A DNA stretch of 64,000 bases from Diplonema papillatum (GCA_030068145.1 JAPJBO010000085.1:148501-212500), one strand, 5' to 3'. Shown: positions 24,001 through 32,999, counted from the first letter of the stretch. Numbers and translations are program-made. Notes: generated by a model not told the origin, from the sequence alone.

Positions 24001-27000
24001 ACAGTGGTTACATGCTGGTTACAAGTGGTTAAAGCGGTTACATCCCGGTTACAGACTGGTTACACTCGGTTACAGCGGTTACATCCCGGTTACAGACTAG
24101 TTACACTCGGTTACAGTGGATACATGCTGGTTACAAGTGGTTACAGCGGTTACATCCCGGTTACAGACTGGTTACACTCGGTTACAGTGGTTACATGCTG
24201 GTTACAAGTGGTTACAGCGGTTACATCCCGGTTACAGACTGGTTACACTCGGTTACAGTGGTTACATGCTGGTTACAAGTGGTTACAGCGGTTACATCCC
24301 GGTTACAGACTGGTTACACTCGGTTACATGCTGGTTACAAGTGGTTACAAGTGGTTACATCCCGGTTACAGACTGCAGTTTACTGAGGGAATTGGCGCAT
24401 TGAATTGCCGTCAGTGCTCGGAACCAATGTGAACCACTCCAACAGGAGGTCAACCTTAGCTAGTTAAAACGTTAAACAAATTCCCACCCACCCTTGCCCC
24501 CGGGTGATCGTCTTGGTCGGCGTTGGTACGTCTGGACCACTCCTTTCATCCCGTTCGCAAGTCAGTCTGTTGCTAGGTTCAGTGCATGTTTCCTTCCTCT
24601 TGACAGGCCTCGAAGATAGCGCATCAGTGGATTAGTTGAAATGGATTTATCTTAGCTTGAAGATACACGTAGCAGGCGTGGAGTTGCCATGACCTTCCTG
24701 GAGTTAGTTGAAATGGTTTTGAGTTGTTATCTTGAAGAGACCCAGCAGAATCCCCGACGTATCGAGCAGCAGGCAAGGAGATACCGCGACCATTCCTGGT
24801 TACACTCGGTTACAGTGGTTACATGCTGGTTACAAGTGGTTACAGCGGTTACATCCCGGTTACAGACTGGTTACACCCGGTTACAGTGGTTACATGCTGG
24901 TTACAAGTGGTTACAGCGGTTACATCCCGGTTACAGACTAGTTACACTCGGTTACAGTGGTTACAAGTGGTTACAGCGGTTACATCCCGGTTACAGACTG
25001 GTTACACTCGGTTACAGTGGTTACATGCTGGTTACAAGTGGTTACAGCGGTTACATCCCGGTTACAGACTGGTTACACTCGGTTACAGTGGTTACATGCT
25101 GGTTACAAGTGGTTACAGCGGTTACATCCCGGTTACAGACTGGTTACACTCGGTTACAGTACATGCTGGTTACAAGTGGTTACAGCGGTTACATGCTGGT
25201 TACAAGTGGTTACAGCGGTTACATCCCGGTTACAGACTGGTTACACCCGGTTACAGTGGTTACATGCTGGTTACAAGTGGTTACAGCGGTTACATCCCGG
25301 TTACAGACTGGTTACACTCGGTTACAGTGGTTACATGCTGGTTACAAGTGGTTACAGCGGTTACATCCCGGTTACAGACTGGTTACACCCGGTTACAAGT
25401 GGTTACAGTGGGTACAGACTGGTTACGCACTAGTTAAACTCGGTTACAGGTCTCGTTGGTGGGGGACTCGAAACTAAGAAATACGAGTGTGAGAAGGTTC
25501 GTAAAGCTTCACAGATTCTCTTGGAAATCCGTGAAGCTTGAGGTTTTTCACCGCACGATCTGTGTCGCTGTACCGTACCGTTCGGCCGGGGGGCGGTGCC
25601 CCCCGGATCCCCCCCTCTTTTTTGGAAGGATTGGTGCAAAGAAAAGCCGGGCTTCGCCCGTTTAGATTCGGAGGTGTGTATATTCGATCGGGAAAAAGGA
25701 CCAGCCGCCCAGTAGTGGCTGGCCACCAAATACTAGGTGTCTGGTGGCCTTGGGTTTTGGGTTTTATGTTTCCATCTATGGGGGGGGGGGGGGGGGGGGG
25801 GCGCCTTGCAGGGTGGGACGCCGTCCTGCCCCATCTTCGCCACCAGAAAAAACTCAAGGGACTGCGCGTGTATAGTTCCTATTTGGTAGGTTGAACACGA
25901 TACGCTGCCAATCGGCTCTTTACGATAATGACAAAGGAGTTTGTTTGTACGTGCCGGGGGAGGATTCGCATGCTAGTGAATGATAGTGAGTACCCAAAAA
26001 CCACGCTGCCAGCGCTCTCTTTCGTGTTTACAATGCATTGTTACTACGAAGAAAAGGGCTGACCTGACTCATCGCAACCTTCTCGCCGATTTCGGCCAGC
26101 TTCTCAGCGAAGATCTCTCTGTCCTCGGTGGCGATGATGGCGTCGACCGGCGTGCCCAGCACCTGGACGTTGTACTTCGCGAGGACACCGCTGTCTCGCA
26201 ATTTCACACCGCAGTTGAGAGCTGTCTGTCCGCCAAACTGAAGCATGATGCTGTCGGGCCTCTCCTTGATGATGATCTTCTCCACAATTTCCGGGCACAC
26301 CGGCTCGAAGTAGACCTCGTCGGCCATACCTGCGGGAAGTAAGGGTTTTAAGTGGTTTGAAGCGACAGGAGATGCCAACATTTTTGAATCGGGGTGGCCC
26401 TGTGGCCACCCCGATTATGACACTTTTCCAGGGTTCATTCGCAAGTGCATCGTGGATACTATTGTCGGCAATGGATGTTTGGCTGGCGATTTCTAAATTT
26501 GCGCGGTGTCCTTTTTGTTGGCCCCTAGCTCATACACAGGGTCGAGGTTGGGAACAAGGGAGGGAAAGGCGCATGTACATACCCCTCGACGTTTGGCACG
26601 TGGCGATGTTCGGGTTGACGAGGATGACCTCCAGGTTGTGCTCCTTAAGCGCCTTGATGGCCTGTGACCCGCTGTAGTCGAACTCGCCGGCTTGCCCGAT
26701 GGAGAGACCACCGGAGCCGAGGAGGAGGATCTTCTTCACATCCGGCTTCCGGCGGATGGGGACGATCGTCGTCCGCGCGCCCTTCTCCTTGATCCGGCCG
26801 AGGAACATCGAGAACAGGAAGTCTGTGTCCGTGGGCCCGCCCATGGCCTCAGGGTGGAACTGGACGGAGAAGAAAGGCTTCGAGATGTGGCCGATGCCCT
26901 CGTTGGTGTAGTCGTTCGCGTTGTAGAACAGCGGGCACCAGTCCTCCGGCAGCGACTTGTCGTCGACGGCGTATCCGTGGTTCTGCGGCGTGATGTAGCA

Positions 27001-28168
27001 TCGCGTAGTCCGCATGTCGATCACGGGTTGGTTCATGCCTCGGTTTCCGAACTTCATCTTGAACGTCTTCGCACCGGCCGCCCGGGCAAGCAACTGGTGG
27101 CCCATGCAGATCCCAAAGATCGGGACCGGCGGTTCCCGCGCCAGACACTTCTTCAAGTTGTCCACCGTGACTCCCATCGTCTCCGGGTCACCGGGCCCGT
27201 TCGACAAGAAGATTCCTGCAGTGTGTGGGGATAACCTCTCCTGGGGCTCGCATAGATTGCCAGAGAAAATCGACCCGTCAGTACAGATGTACTATTAAAA
27301 AAACAACAACGGGGGATGTGCCACGCTGCGGTACTGGGAAAAGATGAATTTGTGAGTGCATGTGCCGAACTGCCGAAGCAAGTCTGAAATCAGGAGCGAG
27401 GCCTTTGTTTCCAGTTCCACTGGGGGTATGGAAGAAATGTGAAAACGGGTACGGAAACACAATAAAAGCAACGCTACCATCGCAGTCCTCCTGGGAGAAG
27501 TCGTAGTCCCACGGGACAACCTTGAGCGTGGTGTCCGTGTGGTTGACGAAGTACCGAATGATGTTGAACTTGATGCCCATGTCAACGGCCACGATCTTGT
27601 ACTTGCCGCTTCCGTAAACCTGCGGCTCCTTTCGCGAGACCTCCGCGCACAGGTTCCGCTTGTTCGGGTCTGACCAGTCCAGCTTGTCGTCGTTGAACAT
27701 GATCTTCCCGAGCATCGAGCCTTGGTCCCGGATCTTCTTCACAAGCGCCCGCGTGTCGACGTTGTACAGAGCCGGCACATTGTGCTCCTTCAGCCAGTCT
27801 CCCAGCGAAGACGTGCTGGCGTAGTGAGAGTGCGTGTAGCTGTAGTTGCTCACGATGACTCCGGTCACCTGCACCTTTTCGGATTCGAAGGAAAGCGGGA
27901 GGCCGTGCTCGTCACGCTTCGTACGGTCCGGAACACCGTAGTTCCCCACGAGCGGGTACGTCAACACCAGGATCTGGCCTTTGTACGACGGGTCTGAAAG
28001 CGACTCCGGGTAGCCGACCATGCCCGTGTTGAAGACTACTTCTCCCGCGACCGAGGTCTCCGCCCCGAACGACTTCCCCGTGATCAGCGTTCCATCCGAG
28101 AGCTGCAGGGTCGCCAACTTCGCGTTCAGCTCCTGGTCGATTTGATCATTGGCGACGAACGACGCCAT
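11427..28168 (-). CDS. CPS: Carbamoyl-phosphate synthase, fused GATase-CPSase, copy A
   Basis: Makes carbamoyl phosphate from glutamine (or ammonia), bicarbonate and 2 ATP. I join 13 exons (coding order): 27478-28168, 26583-27215, 26064-26329, 18145-18920, 17510-17578, 16891-17128, 16503-16623, 15501-15751, 14700-14952, 13944-14293, 13209-13301, 12532-12624, 11427-12062. All junctions are GT..AG and phases match, giving 4470 nt: 1489 residues plus stop. Order: small-subunit domain (1-230), class I glutaminase with Cys267, His351 and Glu353, two ATP-grasp synthase halves (about 380-890 and 930-1300), MGS-like regulatory domain (about 1315-1460). No aspartate transcarbamylase or dihydroorotase domain. 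No clear N-terminal targeting peptide. Length is close to animal CPS I/III (about 1500). Exon joins are inferred from sequence and family alignment, not transcripts. Confidence 0.95.
12117..12208 (+). repeat. Partial copy of the dispersed 'CACAGCCAGGACCACCC' repeat, intron 12
   Basis: GGCGGCTGTTCGTAGCTCGT and GCACAGGCGAATCCG match the last third of the family described at 49035-49275. A shorter piece lies at 13080-13135. Confidence 0.65.
12532..12624 (-). CDS. CPS: CPS-A exon 12
   Basis: 31 codons, residues 1248-1278: [20 protein letters not shown] then [11 protein letters not shown]. Both ends are phase 0; donor CAG|GTCTGT. Confidence 0.92.
13209..13301 (-). CDS. CPS: CPS-A exon 11
   Basis: 31 codons, residues 1217-1247: [17 protein letters not shown] through IELATKAM, the metal/nucleotide-binding end of the second ATP-grasp. 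Acceptor CGCAG, donor ATG|GTGTGG. Confidence 0.93.
13675..13810 (+). repeat. Dispersed repeat, intron 10
   Basis: CCCACTTGTATT...ACCCTGTGT...CAGGTAAGGAATTCTGAT...CACGCTGCGTACG...AAGATTGTTAGTACTAAAAA. It is closely related to 16650-16858 in intron 6, where the core is tandemly doubled. Confidence 0.7.
13944..14293 (-). CDS. CPS: CPS-A exon 10 (second ATP-grasp domain)
   Basis: Residues 1100-1216: [52 protein letters not shown] and [15 protein letters not shown]. Phase-0 end. Confidence 0.95.
14700..14952 (-). CDS. CPS: CPS-A exon 9
   Basis: Residues 1016-1099 plus one base: [39 protein letters not shown] and VRPSYVLSG. Same protein sequence in copy B. Confidence 0.95.
15501..15751 (-). CDS. 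CPS: CPS-A exon 8 (second synthase half, start)
   Basis: Residues 932-1015: [20 protein letters not shown] and [20 protein letters not shown]. Residue 947 is Pro in the GCGPYRIG motif (Ala in copy B) and 988 is Tyr (Phe in B). Confidence 0.95.
16022..16332 (+). repeat. Tandem duplication of about 154 bp, intron 7
   Basis: Two adjacent direct copies (about 16022-16175 and 16176-16325) share CTTCTTCGCGCGAGCTGG, CCACTTGAACAGCAA, GGGTTTGGATGTACCG and CGTGTACTTCTGTGGACTTC. A related fragment is in the matching intron of copy B (38565-38625), which has only one unit. Confidence 0.8.
16503..16623 (-). CDS. CPS: CPS-A exon 7
   Basis: Residues 892-931 plus one base: [20 protein letters not shown], then [20 protein letters not shown], the link to the second synthase half. 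Donor CACG|GTACGC. Confidence 0.92.
16681..16834 (+). repeat. Tandem duplication of 77 bp, intron 6
   Basis: Two virtually identical 77-bp units start at 16681 and 16758 (AGGTATTAGGAATTCTGATC ... ACATTGAAGGGCAA). The near-identity indicates a recent slip or duplication. Copy B intron 6 has no such duplication. Confidence 0.85.
16891..17128 (-). CDS. CPS: CPS-A exon 6 (oligomerisation domain)
   Basis: Residues 812-891: [17 protein letters not shown], then [15 protein letters not shown] and [14 protein letters not shown], the large-subunit oligomerisation domain. Residues 857 (Ala) and 886 (Ser) are Thr and Asn in copy B. Confidence 0.93.
17318..17435 (+). repeat. Dispersed repeat, about 120 bp, intron 5
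   Basis: GGGAACCTAGAGTTTTCGTT ... CGTGGTTTCAGGTGGCAA ... AAGGTCCTACTTGGGCGGTT. Other copies: 32785-32905, 45470-45595 (intron 6 of copy B) and 57435-57575 in opposite orientation. At least two copies sit outside the coding duplication, so it is a mobile or dispersed family. Confidence 0.7.
17510..17578 (-). CDS. CPS: CPS-A exon 5 (69-nt microexon)
   Basis: Residues 789-811 plus two bases: [20 protein letters not shown]. It is identified by the in-phase join and by conservation at the same length in copy B (46379-46447). A GT/CA tract lies directly at the acceptor. Confidence 0.88.
18145..18920 (-). CDS. CPS: CPS-A exon 4 (first ATP-grasp domain)
   Basis: Residues 531-788 plus two bases: [14 protein letters not shown] (nucleotide loop), [25 protein letters not shown] and [20 protein letters not shown]. 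Acceptor CTGCAG|GTGGCC keeps phase 0 with exon 3. The protein sequence is the same in copy B. Confidence 0.95.
19400..19870 (-). mobile_element. 3' fragment of an OTU-2A-type LINE, intron 3 of copy A
   Basis: A minus-strand frame ends [14 protein letters not shown] then stop (19480), matching [14 protein letters not shown] then stop of the full LINE. Downstream is the shared tail (GCATGCTAATCC ... AAAAGAACTCAGTGCT; plus-strand 19418-19465). The same truncated insertion is at 48600-49070 in copy B with almost identical sequence, so it predates the gene duplication. Confidence 0.7.
19835..19998 (+). repeat. Dispersed repeat copy with internal deletion, intron 3
   Basis: TGCAAGAACGTGCTTGAAAT through GGTCCTTTAAGCC, then directly TTCAGGCGGCTGTTCGTAGC. 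The copy in gene B (49035-49275) carries about 80 bp more at that join, so one copy changed after duplication. Confidence 0.7.
20643..20716 (-). other. tRNA-like sequence (possible SINE head)
   Basis: On the minus strand there is an A-box-like TGGCAGAGTGAACGG, a 5-bp stem with a 7-base loop (TCTTC GGGGCTT GAAGA), a B-box-like GGTTCGAACCC and a TTTT run shortly after. The acceptor ends do not pair and position 33 is not T, so it is not a working tRNA. A tRNA-derived SINE remnant is the best reading. Confidence 0.35.
21479..22087 (+). mobile_element. RNase H-like frame, likely element-derived
   Basis: The N-terminal half reads [20 protein letters not shown] ... [20 protein letters not shown], the second half of an RNase H fold of the type found in retroelements (GDS ... 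HVPREQN ... ADALSN). The first half of the fold is not visible. It lies antisense to CPS inside intron 3, between an inverted repeat and a satellite, so I read it as an old element fragment, not a host gene. Direct 84-bp repeats lie just upstream (about 21310-21477). Confidence 0.55.
22218..24000. repeat. Satellite array, about 41-bp unit (about 43 copies)
   Basis: Unit: CAGTGTAACCTCAATGTAAC then CAGCCAAATTTGACTGAAAAA, with variants (CCTAATTTG, CAGAATCCGAGTC, GGCCGAATTCGACTG, CATTCAAATTTTACTG). Variants alternate irregularly, suggesting unequal exchange. Read on the minus strand the unit contains GGTTACA twice. Confidence 0.93.
24005..24374. repeat. Higher-order satellite, 71-bp unit, block 1
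   Basis: Repeats of GGTTACATGCT GGTTACAAGT GGTTACAGC GGTTACATCCC GGTTACAGACT GGTTACACTC and so on: six roughly 12-bp monomers, each starting GGTTACA, form a 71-bp unit. About 5 units. It abuts the 41-bp array, whose GGTTACA motifs face the other way. Confidence 0.93.
24375..24795. other. Unique spacer between satellite blocks
   Basis: About 420 bp of non-repetitive sequence with a short duplication of GAGTTAGTTGAAATGG-like sequence (near 24630 and 24700). No gene seen. Confidence 0.5.
24796..25449. repeat. Higher-order satellite, 71-bp unit, block 2
   Basis: About nine units of the same 71-bp higher-order repeat as 24005-24374, some shortened by loss of whole monomers (near 24955, 25160 and 25395). 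Same orientation as block 1. Confidence 0.93.
25938..26055 (+). repeat. Dispersed repeat beside exon 3
   Basis: GTTTGTACGTGCCGGGGGAG, CATGCTAGTGAATGATAGTG, CACGCTGCCAGCGCTCTCTT, CGTGTTTACAATGCATTG. Related copies are at 13825-13922 (beside exon 10), 53942-54000 plus 54325-54377 (copy B) and 63352-63480. Copy B's version is split by an inserted block (54003-54320). Confidence 0.7.
26064..26329 (-). CDS. CPS: CPS-A exon 3
   Basis: Residues 442-530: [15 protein letters not shown], then [13 protein letters not shown] and [13 protein letters not shown], the pre-ATP-grasp part of the first synthase half. Residue 492 is Ala here and Glu in copy B. Phase-0 donor CAG|GTCAGC opens the 7.1-kb intron 3. 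Confidence 0.95.
26388..26415. repeat. 12-bp perfect hairpin, intron 2 of copy A
   Basis: ATCGGGGTGGCC, loop CTGT, GGCCACCCCGAT. Copy B has the same fold at 54716-54743 with one mismatch (A for T). The whole 253-bp intron 2 is almost identical between copies. Confidence 0.8.
26583..27215 (-). CDS. CPS: CPS-A exon 2 (glutaminase and start of first synthase half)
   Basis: Residues 231-441 plus one base. Contains SNGPGDP, the nucleophile motif GICMGHQ (Cys267) and SVQFHPE (His351, Glu353), then the linker and [20 protein letters not shown]. Acceptor CTGCAG, donor AGGG|GTATGT. Confidence 0.95.
27478..28168 (-). CDS. CPS: CPS-A exon 1 (small-subunit domain)
   Basis: Residues 1-230 plus one base. 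The start Met heads [15 protein letters not shown]. The CarA-type N-terminal domain is recognisable by [20 protein letters not shown]. Donor ATG|GTAGCG. Residue 12 is Gln here and Arg in copy B. Confidence 0.93.
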
Positions 28169-28330
28169 CTTCTCTCTTCTCTTCTTCCGCTCCTCAGCTC
28201 GTGGCGCTGCGGCTGTTCACTCTTCGCTATCTGATAATGATTCAGTAGTGTCAGTGGCGCGTGTGTGTGTGTGTTGCAGTGTCTACGACTCTTCGTGTGG
28301 GTGTTGTTTTTTGACCTGTAGGGAAGCGAT
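28169..28330 (-). promoter_or_regulatory. Conserved 5' flank of CPS copy A
   Basis: About 150 bp upstream of the start Met match 56779-56915 of copy B: a CT-rich stretch by the start, CTGATAATGATTC, and GTGTGGGTGTTGTTTTT followed by GACCTGT (plus-strand reading). Beyond this the flanks diverge until 28960. It probably contains the leader and core promoter; no TATA box is evident and no start site can be fixed. Confidence 0.5.
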
Positions 28331-31300
28331 GTATTCTGGGGGAAAAGCTAGCTTATTCGGCAGAACAACTCGCTACCGAACTAGCCGACACGTTGTTTGA
28401 CAGGGGAAAACTGACAGCCTACGAGCAAATGCTACTCCTCTCGAGACCGAGGCCTCTCGCAAAGCACGGCGGCAACAACCAACTGTCGCAAGCCTATCGG
28501 CACTCATGTCAAGCACGAGATAGCCAGCACAAGCTTCCAGAGGTTCTCGTGTCGGATGCCGCATTGTTCATGACATAACTGAGGGCTATTGCACTTTGGT
28601 TTACACGCCCTCACTAACATTTCCCTCCCCCTGATGCGTACAGGCGGCACCTTCTGAGGAATTTCTTTCTGGCCCTTTTTGCCTTGCTATCCCGTCGTTT
28701 TGTGAAGGTTACGACTGGGTGCCTTGGTTTACCGTGGCGGTATTGCCAAGGACGAGCTTCCCTTTCCAAGCTCTATCCCACAGCCGATCGGTAGCAACGA
28801 GTGCAATACTCAATCTCTCTACCCCTGAGATTGTGCAAGTCTGTTTGCACTCACATGTTAGGCAGAACTGCCATCCGTTCGGTTGCGTAAGGTTTCTTGA
28901 GCCCACCAGATGGAAATCATCTGTAGCTAAGTAACACAACCGTTCGCTTTCCCGCGGTCGATCGAGCGCAAACGAAGCGGAAGCCTGGAAGAATTCTCGC
29001 GATGGTAACACGCAAAAAGGTGAAGCTCGACGCGAGATCAGAACCAAAAGTGATGACGCAACAGAAACAAGAGCTCTTCACTCGCCAACCGTGACTGGTA
29101 CAATATGGTGTGATGATGATGATGATGATGATGAAGAGAGTTGCTTTGTTGCTCATCTTCACCGAGCCGACGATTGACTAGATGAATACCTCCAAAAACC
29201 CCGATTGTTCATCTATCTTAAACACGGGTGGGTATAAAAGAAAAAGTAAATGATCCTATCTATCGAACAGAACATTTCCGGAGGCTTGCACTGATAAGCA
29301 AAGCATCGACGATCAGAACCACCTGACGAATGATGGCAAAATTCTGAGGGAAATTCTTGCGCTTCCCAGCAGGATAGACCACGCCTGCGCTCTGGTGGGG
29401 CTATAACCGCACCTTTTCATTGAATCTTTGGTGCCACCCGTTATTTCGGAAATGTTCTCTGTAGGACAACTGATCCAAGATATCGAAAGAAAACTGAAGA
29501 ATTTTCTCGGCATTGAAGAAAATGCCAACGAACCGAGGCTGCGCCTGCCTCATCTGACCGAGGGCTTTTTCGCCCACACCTGCCACCTCTTTCGTGTTAG
29601 TGCCGGGTGGTGTGTGGAACGAATCGGATTCGTCGCGCTTCAAAAAGTGCTCCGCAGGTGCGATTGTGTTGGCTACCTGTTGGGCGAAAGGGAGAAGTGT
29701 GAGAAGGGAGGATTACTCGTGGATTACTCTGTTTGGACACTGTTTTAGAAACCTTCGGACGATGGCTAAGGGGCGCTGTCAACTCACCCGGTTTTCAGTA
29801 GATCGAGTAGGAGGGGGGGGGATGCAAGAACGTGTTTGGATTGGTAGGTGCTCGCACCTCGGCTCATCCACGGGCACAGGACCTGGCAGTGTGGAGCCTG
29901 AGTGCCTGCAGACAGGACATTTATGTCGGTCTGTTTCTTCAGGTGGCTGTTTGTAGCACTCCGCTACGGGGGACCAGCCCATAGCCTTTGGAAGGGGGGG
30001 GGGGGGGACAGCGCTCTTGTTAAGGATCAGCCACTTTGGCCGGATGGCCGGATAAACCAGACCCCCCCCCCCCCCTCTACAGTGCAGTTGCCTTGGAGGC
30101 TGGGTGGTCAAATTCTCTAAGGTGAAATGGTCAAAATTCCCTGCCAAAAGTGGGCCCACAAAATTTTTCCAAAGTGTGGTATTTGGGGTATTTGGGGCAA
30201 AAAAAAAATTTTTTTTTTCTGACCGCCCACCGTGGTGACCACCTTAGAGTGTGACAGGTAGCGTCTCCCCCCTCCACAGTGAAAATAGCCTGAGGGGGGG
30301 GGGGGGGGGGGGGGGTCAGCCGGCTGATGGATGGATGGATGGTTCTTAACAAGATGCCTGGGGGGGGAAGGACTCCGTTGTTGGCGTTGTTGTTGTGTCA
30401 CTGGCCCCAAATTTGGAAGGAGGAGGGGGTTGCTGAGCCGCATGTTCTGGTCCGCCAACATCCGCTACCGAACCACCGTCTGGCCGACTCAAAACCTCCA
30501 CGAGACCGTTCGGCGTATTTGAAAGCTCCAACCCCCCTGGTGTGGTCAGAAAGGTTGGAAACGTGCACGTCGTTTTTCATGTTTTTGTTTGTGCGCACTA
30601 GCGGAAGTCGCCTATCAGCAGTCACCTACCAAATCTATGCCAATGAATTGCTAGACAGAAAGAGAAAAAGGCCGCTCCTGGTCCAGGAACGTGACGGTCA
30701 ACCACAGCTTGCAAAGCTTGAGTCGGAGGCAGCGCAGTGCCATAACCCCGTCCGCTCTGCCCTGTGTGGGCTGACCGTCTCGACGAGCTTGTGTTCAGCG
30801 CGAGCGCCAAGCCCCAAGGTGCGCCAAGCCTTGATGCTTTAGTGGTAAATCGGTTGCCACTTGACCCGTAGGCCCGTGGCTCTGCAGTACCGCCGAACAC
30901 GTGAAGCTTGGTTCCCGTGTAGCAGGCTTTCCCTGGTACCCAAAGGAATCGAACCGCGGCCTACAGGGGCTCAGGAGGGTGCGGTAACCGTTAGGCTGTG
31001 TTGCCACATTGCTAGACAAAGAAAAGCTATAATCAAGTCCCGTGTATCAACGGTTGGGGCACGGTGCAGCATGTTGCTCTTTGGGCAGAATCCTTGTGGG
31101 GAAGAAGGCTTGATGCTAGCATCAAGCCTTATTCGGGATTACAGAGCTTCTTATTTGTCTTTCCACCTTTTTCCTTTCGTTGCCGATAGTTTCTTTCATT
31201 ATCACAGTGATTTCGAACTCTGTGGTGCCGTACAGGGGGGTTCGTCTGGATGCACGATTGTGCTCCGAAGATCAAAGAGGGGTTCATCTCGTCTGCAAAA

Positions 31301-31640
31301 GGAGCGCAGGCTGTACCTAAGCCTGCTGTGAAATGGTGTGCTTAGGTATGTGGTGGGTGTTGTTCTCAACGCGCGTAAGCCACGTACACAAAGCATCCCA
31401 CCTGAGGGCGAAGGTCGTTAGTACTAAAAACAAGAGCTCGACACTCGCACAACCGCGGGTGCTTCAAAACTAATAATGATCATGATGATGATGATGGGAA
31501 AAAAAGAGCTGTTTTCGTCTAACAGGTCAGATTAGTTATTTGTAAACCTGCATCCAGGACGACAAGTAAAAACTCCAACGGTTTGCGGCGAGGTTCTCAT
31601 TTCCTCCAACAAATTATGTTCGGTAAAAAAAAAGGCCAAA
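28331..31640. other. Intergenic between the two CPS genes
   Basis: No gene recognised. A block at about 28960-29220 (GAAGCCTGGAAG, TTCTCGCGAT, CTCGCCAACCGTGACTG, then a GAT microsatellite at 29112-29135) matches 57605-57790, about 0.8 kb upstream of each start, so the duplicated unit includes it. Also present: a dispersed-repeat fragment at 29820-29960, poly-G runs (29993-30008, 30293-30316), an A10T10 run near 30200 and a GGAT microsatellite near 30325. Confidence 0.5.
30938..31013 (-). other. tRNA-like sequence (possible SINE head)
   Basis: Minus strand: A-box-like CAGCCTAACGGTTACC and B-box-like GGTTCGATTCC about 36 bp apart, with GTAGGCCGC between. The acceptor ends (GTGGCAA and GGGTACC) do not pair, so it is not a tRNA gene. 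A tRNA-derived repeat is likely. Confidence 0.35.
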
Positions 31641-31659
31641 ATGGCCTGTTTTTCGTTTT

Positions 31660-32999
31660 TTCACTTCTTTTTTTCCGCTGGATTGATCTTCCCATTTCGG
31701 CCCATTTTGGGCGGGTGGATCGAAAGGCCGTCATACTATACCCCGCATTGCTTTTTTACTGGAAAAGACCCGCTCCAGCATGCAGAAGATGTATCTTCAA
31801 TGGTTGGACAGAAGTCAGCGTTACAACAGTATTTCAAGTTGAGGGAGTGTAAAAGTATGAGTGCAGCCGATTCGCAGCTCCTGACAGTCAGAGAAAACAG
31901 GCGGCTTCAGATTCGCTTTTTCTCGCGAGAGTGGATGAATCTCAACTGAAGTTCAGGCAGAATACTGCCTCTCATGTATATTATGCTGGCATCAAAAGGG
32001 GAGCGATTGTTAGCTTGATGTGTAGGCAGAAAACATCCAAGGGGGGTCACGACACACTAGTAAAAAAACTGTACTCATGAACTGACAGGTGTGCTGGCAA
32101 GTGCCCACTTGCAAGTACGTTTCCACGCAAACCACGTGCAAAATACTTGCAATTTCATAATAAAACAATATTCCGAGTAGAAACACTTGTCACGTCATTA
32201 CCAGTGCGTCGTAATGTTGGGGGAAATCTTAGTTGGGGCAGGATCTTGCCTCTCTTGTATGTTGCAACTGGCAACATCCTCGAGCATCTCCTACGAAGTA
32301 GGTGCTTGCTCAAAAAAGAGGAACTGTTCAATGCGTGATCCGCAAGCGGCAGAAAACTCAAGAAGTGTAGTCAACTATCTCTCGATAGCAGCAGGTTGCT
32401 TACCTTTAAAATGTGGTCCAATCAAACCCGAGTAAGAAGTTCAGAGAGAAAGGACCAAGTCAACGGGTGAGGTTCCGCCTTACTAGTCCCAGGGCCTCTC
32501 CCCGCTCACCTGTATGTGTTCTCGAGATACCTCCCTGATCCGAGAGGGAGAGAGAGAGAGAGAATGAGAGAGAAGGAAAAGGGAAAGAAAATGGGAGGCG
32601 CACTGGCAACACCTCAGTACAACAGAATACAATAACGAATCACAGCCTGCACAACCTTCGCAGCCCCCGTATTGTGCGACTTTCTAGAACATTGTTGCGT
32701 ATAGTTTCGGTCAGCCAGATGGTGCCAGCCCTAGCAAAAAGAAAAGAAGAAACCGTACGCGAGACTAGGAGTAAGAAGAAGGGAAAGCTAGGGGGGTTTC
32801 GTTGACCGCACCACCCGTGATCCAAATCCACGTGGTTTCAGGTGGCGACCGATCATGATCAGTGGGTCCTTCTCGCGCGGTTCAGTTTTCGCACACTCAT
32901 GGCATGTGGTTTGAAAACAGTAGGGAGCGGTGAAGTGGGGGGATCTTAGTGCTCAGTGTTCGGGCAGAATCAAAAGGGTAGGTGGGTTAACCGGAAGCA
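31660..32999. other. 3' flank of CPS copy B, counterpart of 10620-11426
   Basis: Matches the copy A flank in blocks interrupted by dispersed repeats (two-hairpin copies near 31945 and 32215, a 120-bp family copy at 32785-32905) and a GA microsatellite near 32548-32565. No gene recognised. Confidence 0.5.

Larger units (their letters stand above)
20411..25614. repeat. Insert bounded by 44-bp inverted repeats, intron 3 of copy A
   Basis: 20411-20454 and 25570-25614 are imperfect inverted copies (GGGGGGTCCGGGGGGC ... GGACGGTACGGTAC against its complement). Just outside, GGGTTTTGGGTTTTATGTTT occurs in direct orientation at about 20301 and 25754. Inside are a tRNA-like sequence, an RNase H-like frame and three satellite blocks. 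Copy B has none of this at the matching place, so it is a post-duplication insertion or a set of them. The family is not identified. Confidence 0.5.

Noticed and set aside
24823-25437. Long frames through the 71-bp satellite ([18 protein letters not shown] repeats)
   Set aside because: All three frames stay open because the repeat lacks stops; repeated in every frame, no start context. A satellite artefact.
30100-30320. MITE with ends in C/G runs and CTCTAAGGTG inverted repeats
   Set aside because: The inverted match is only about 10 bp and the ends are homopolymers; not enough to define an element.
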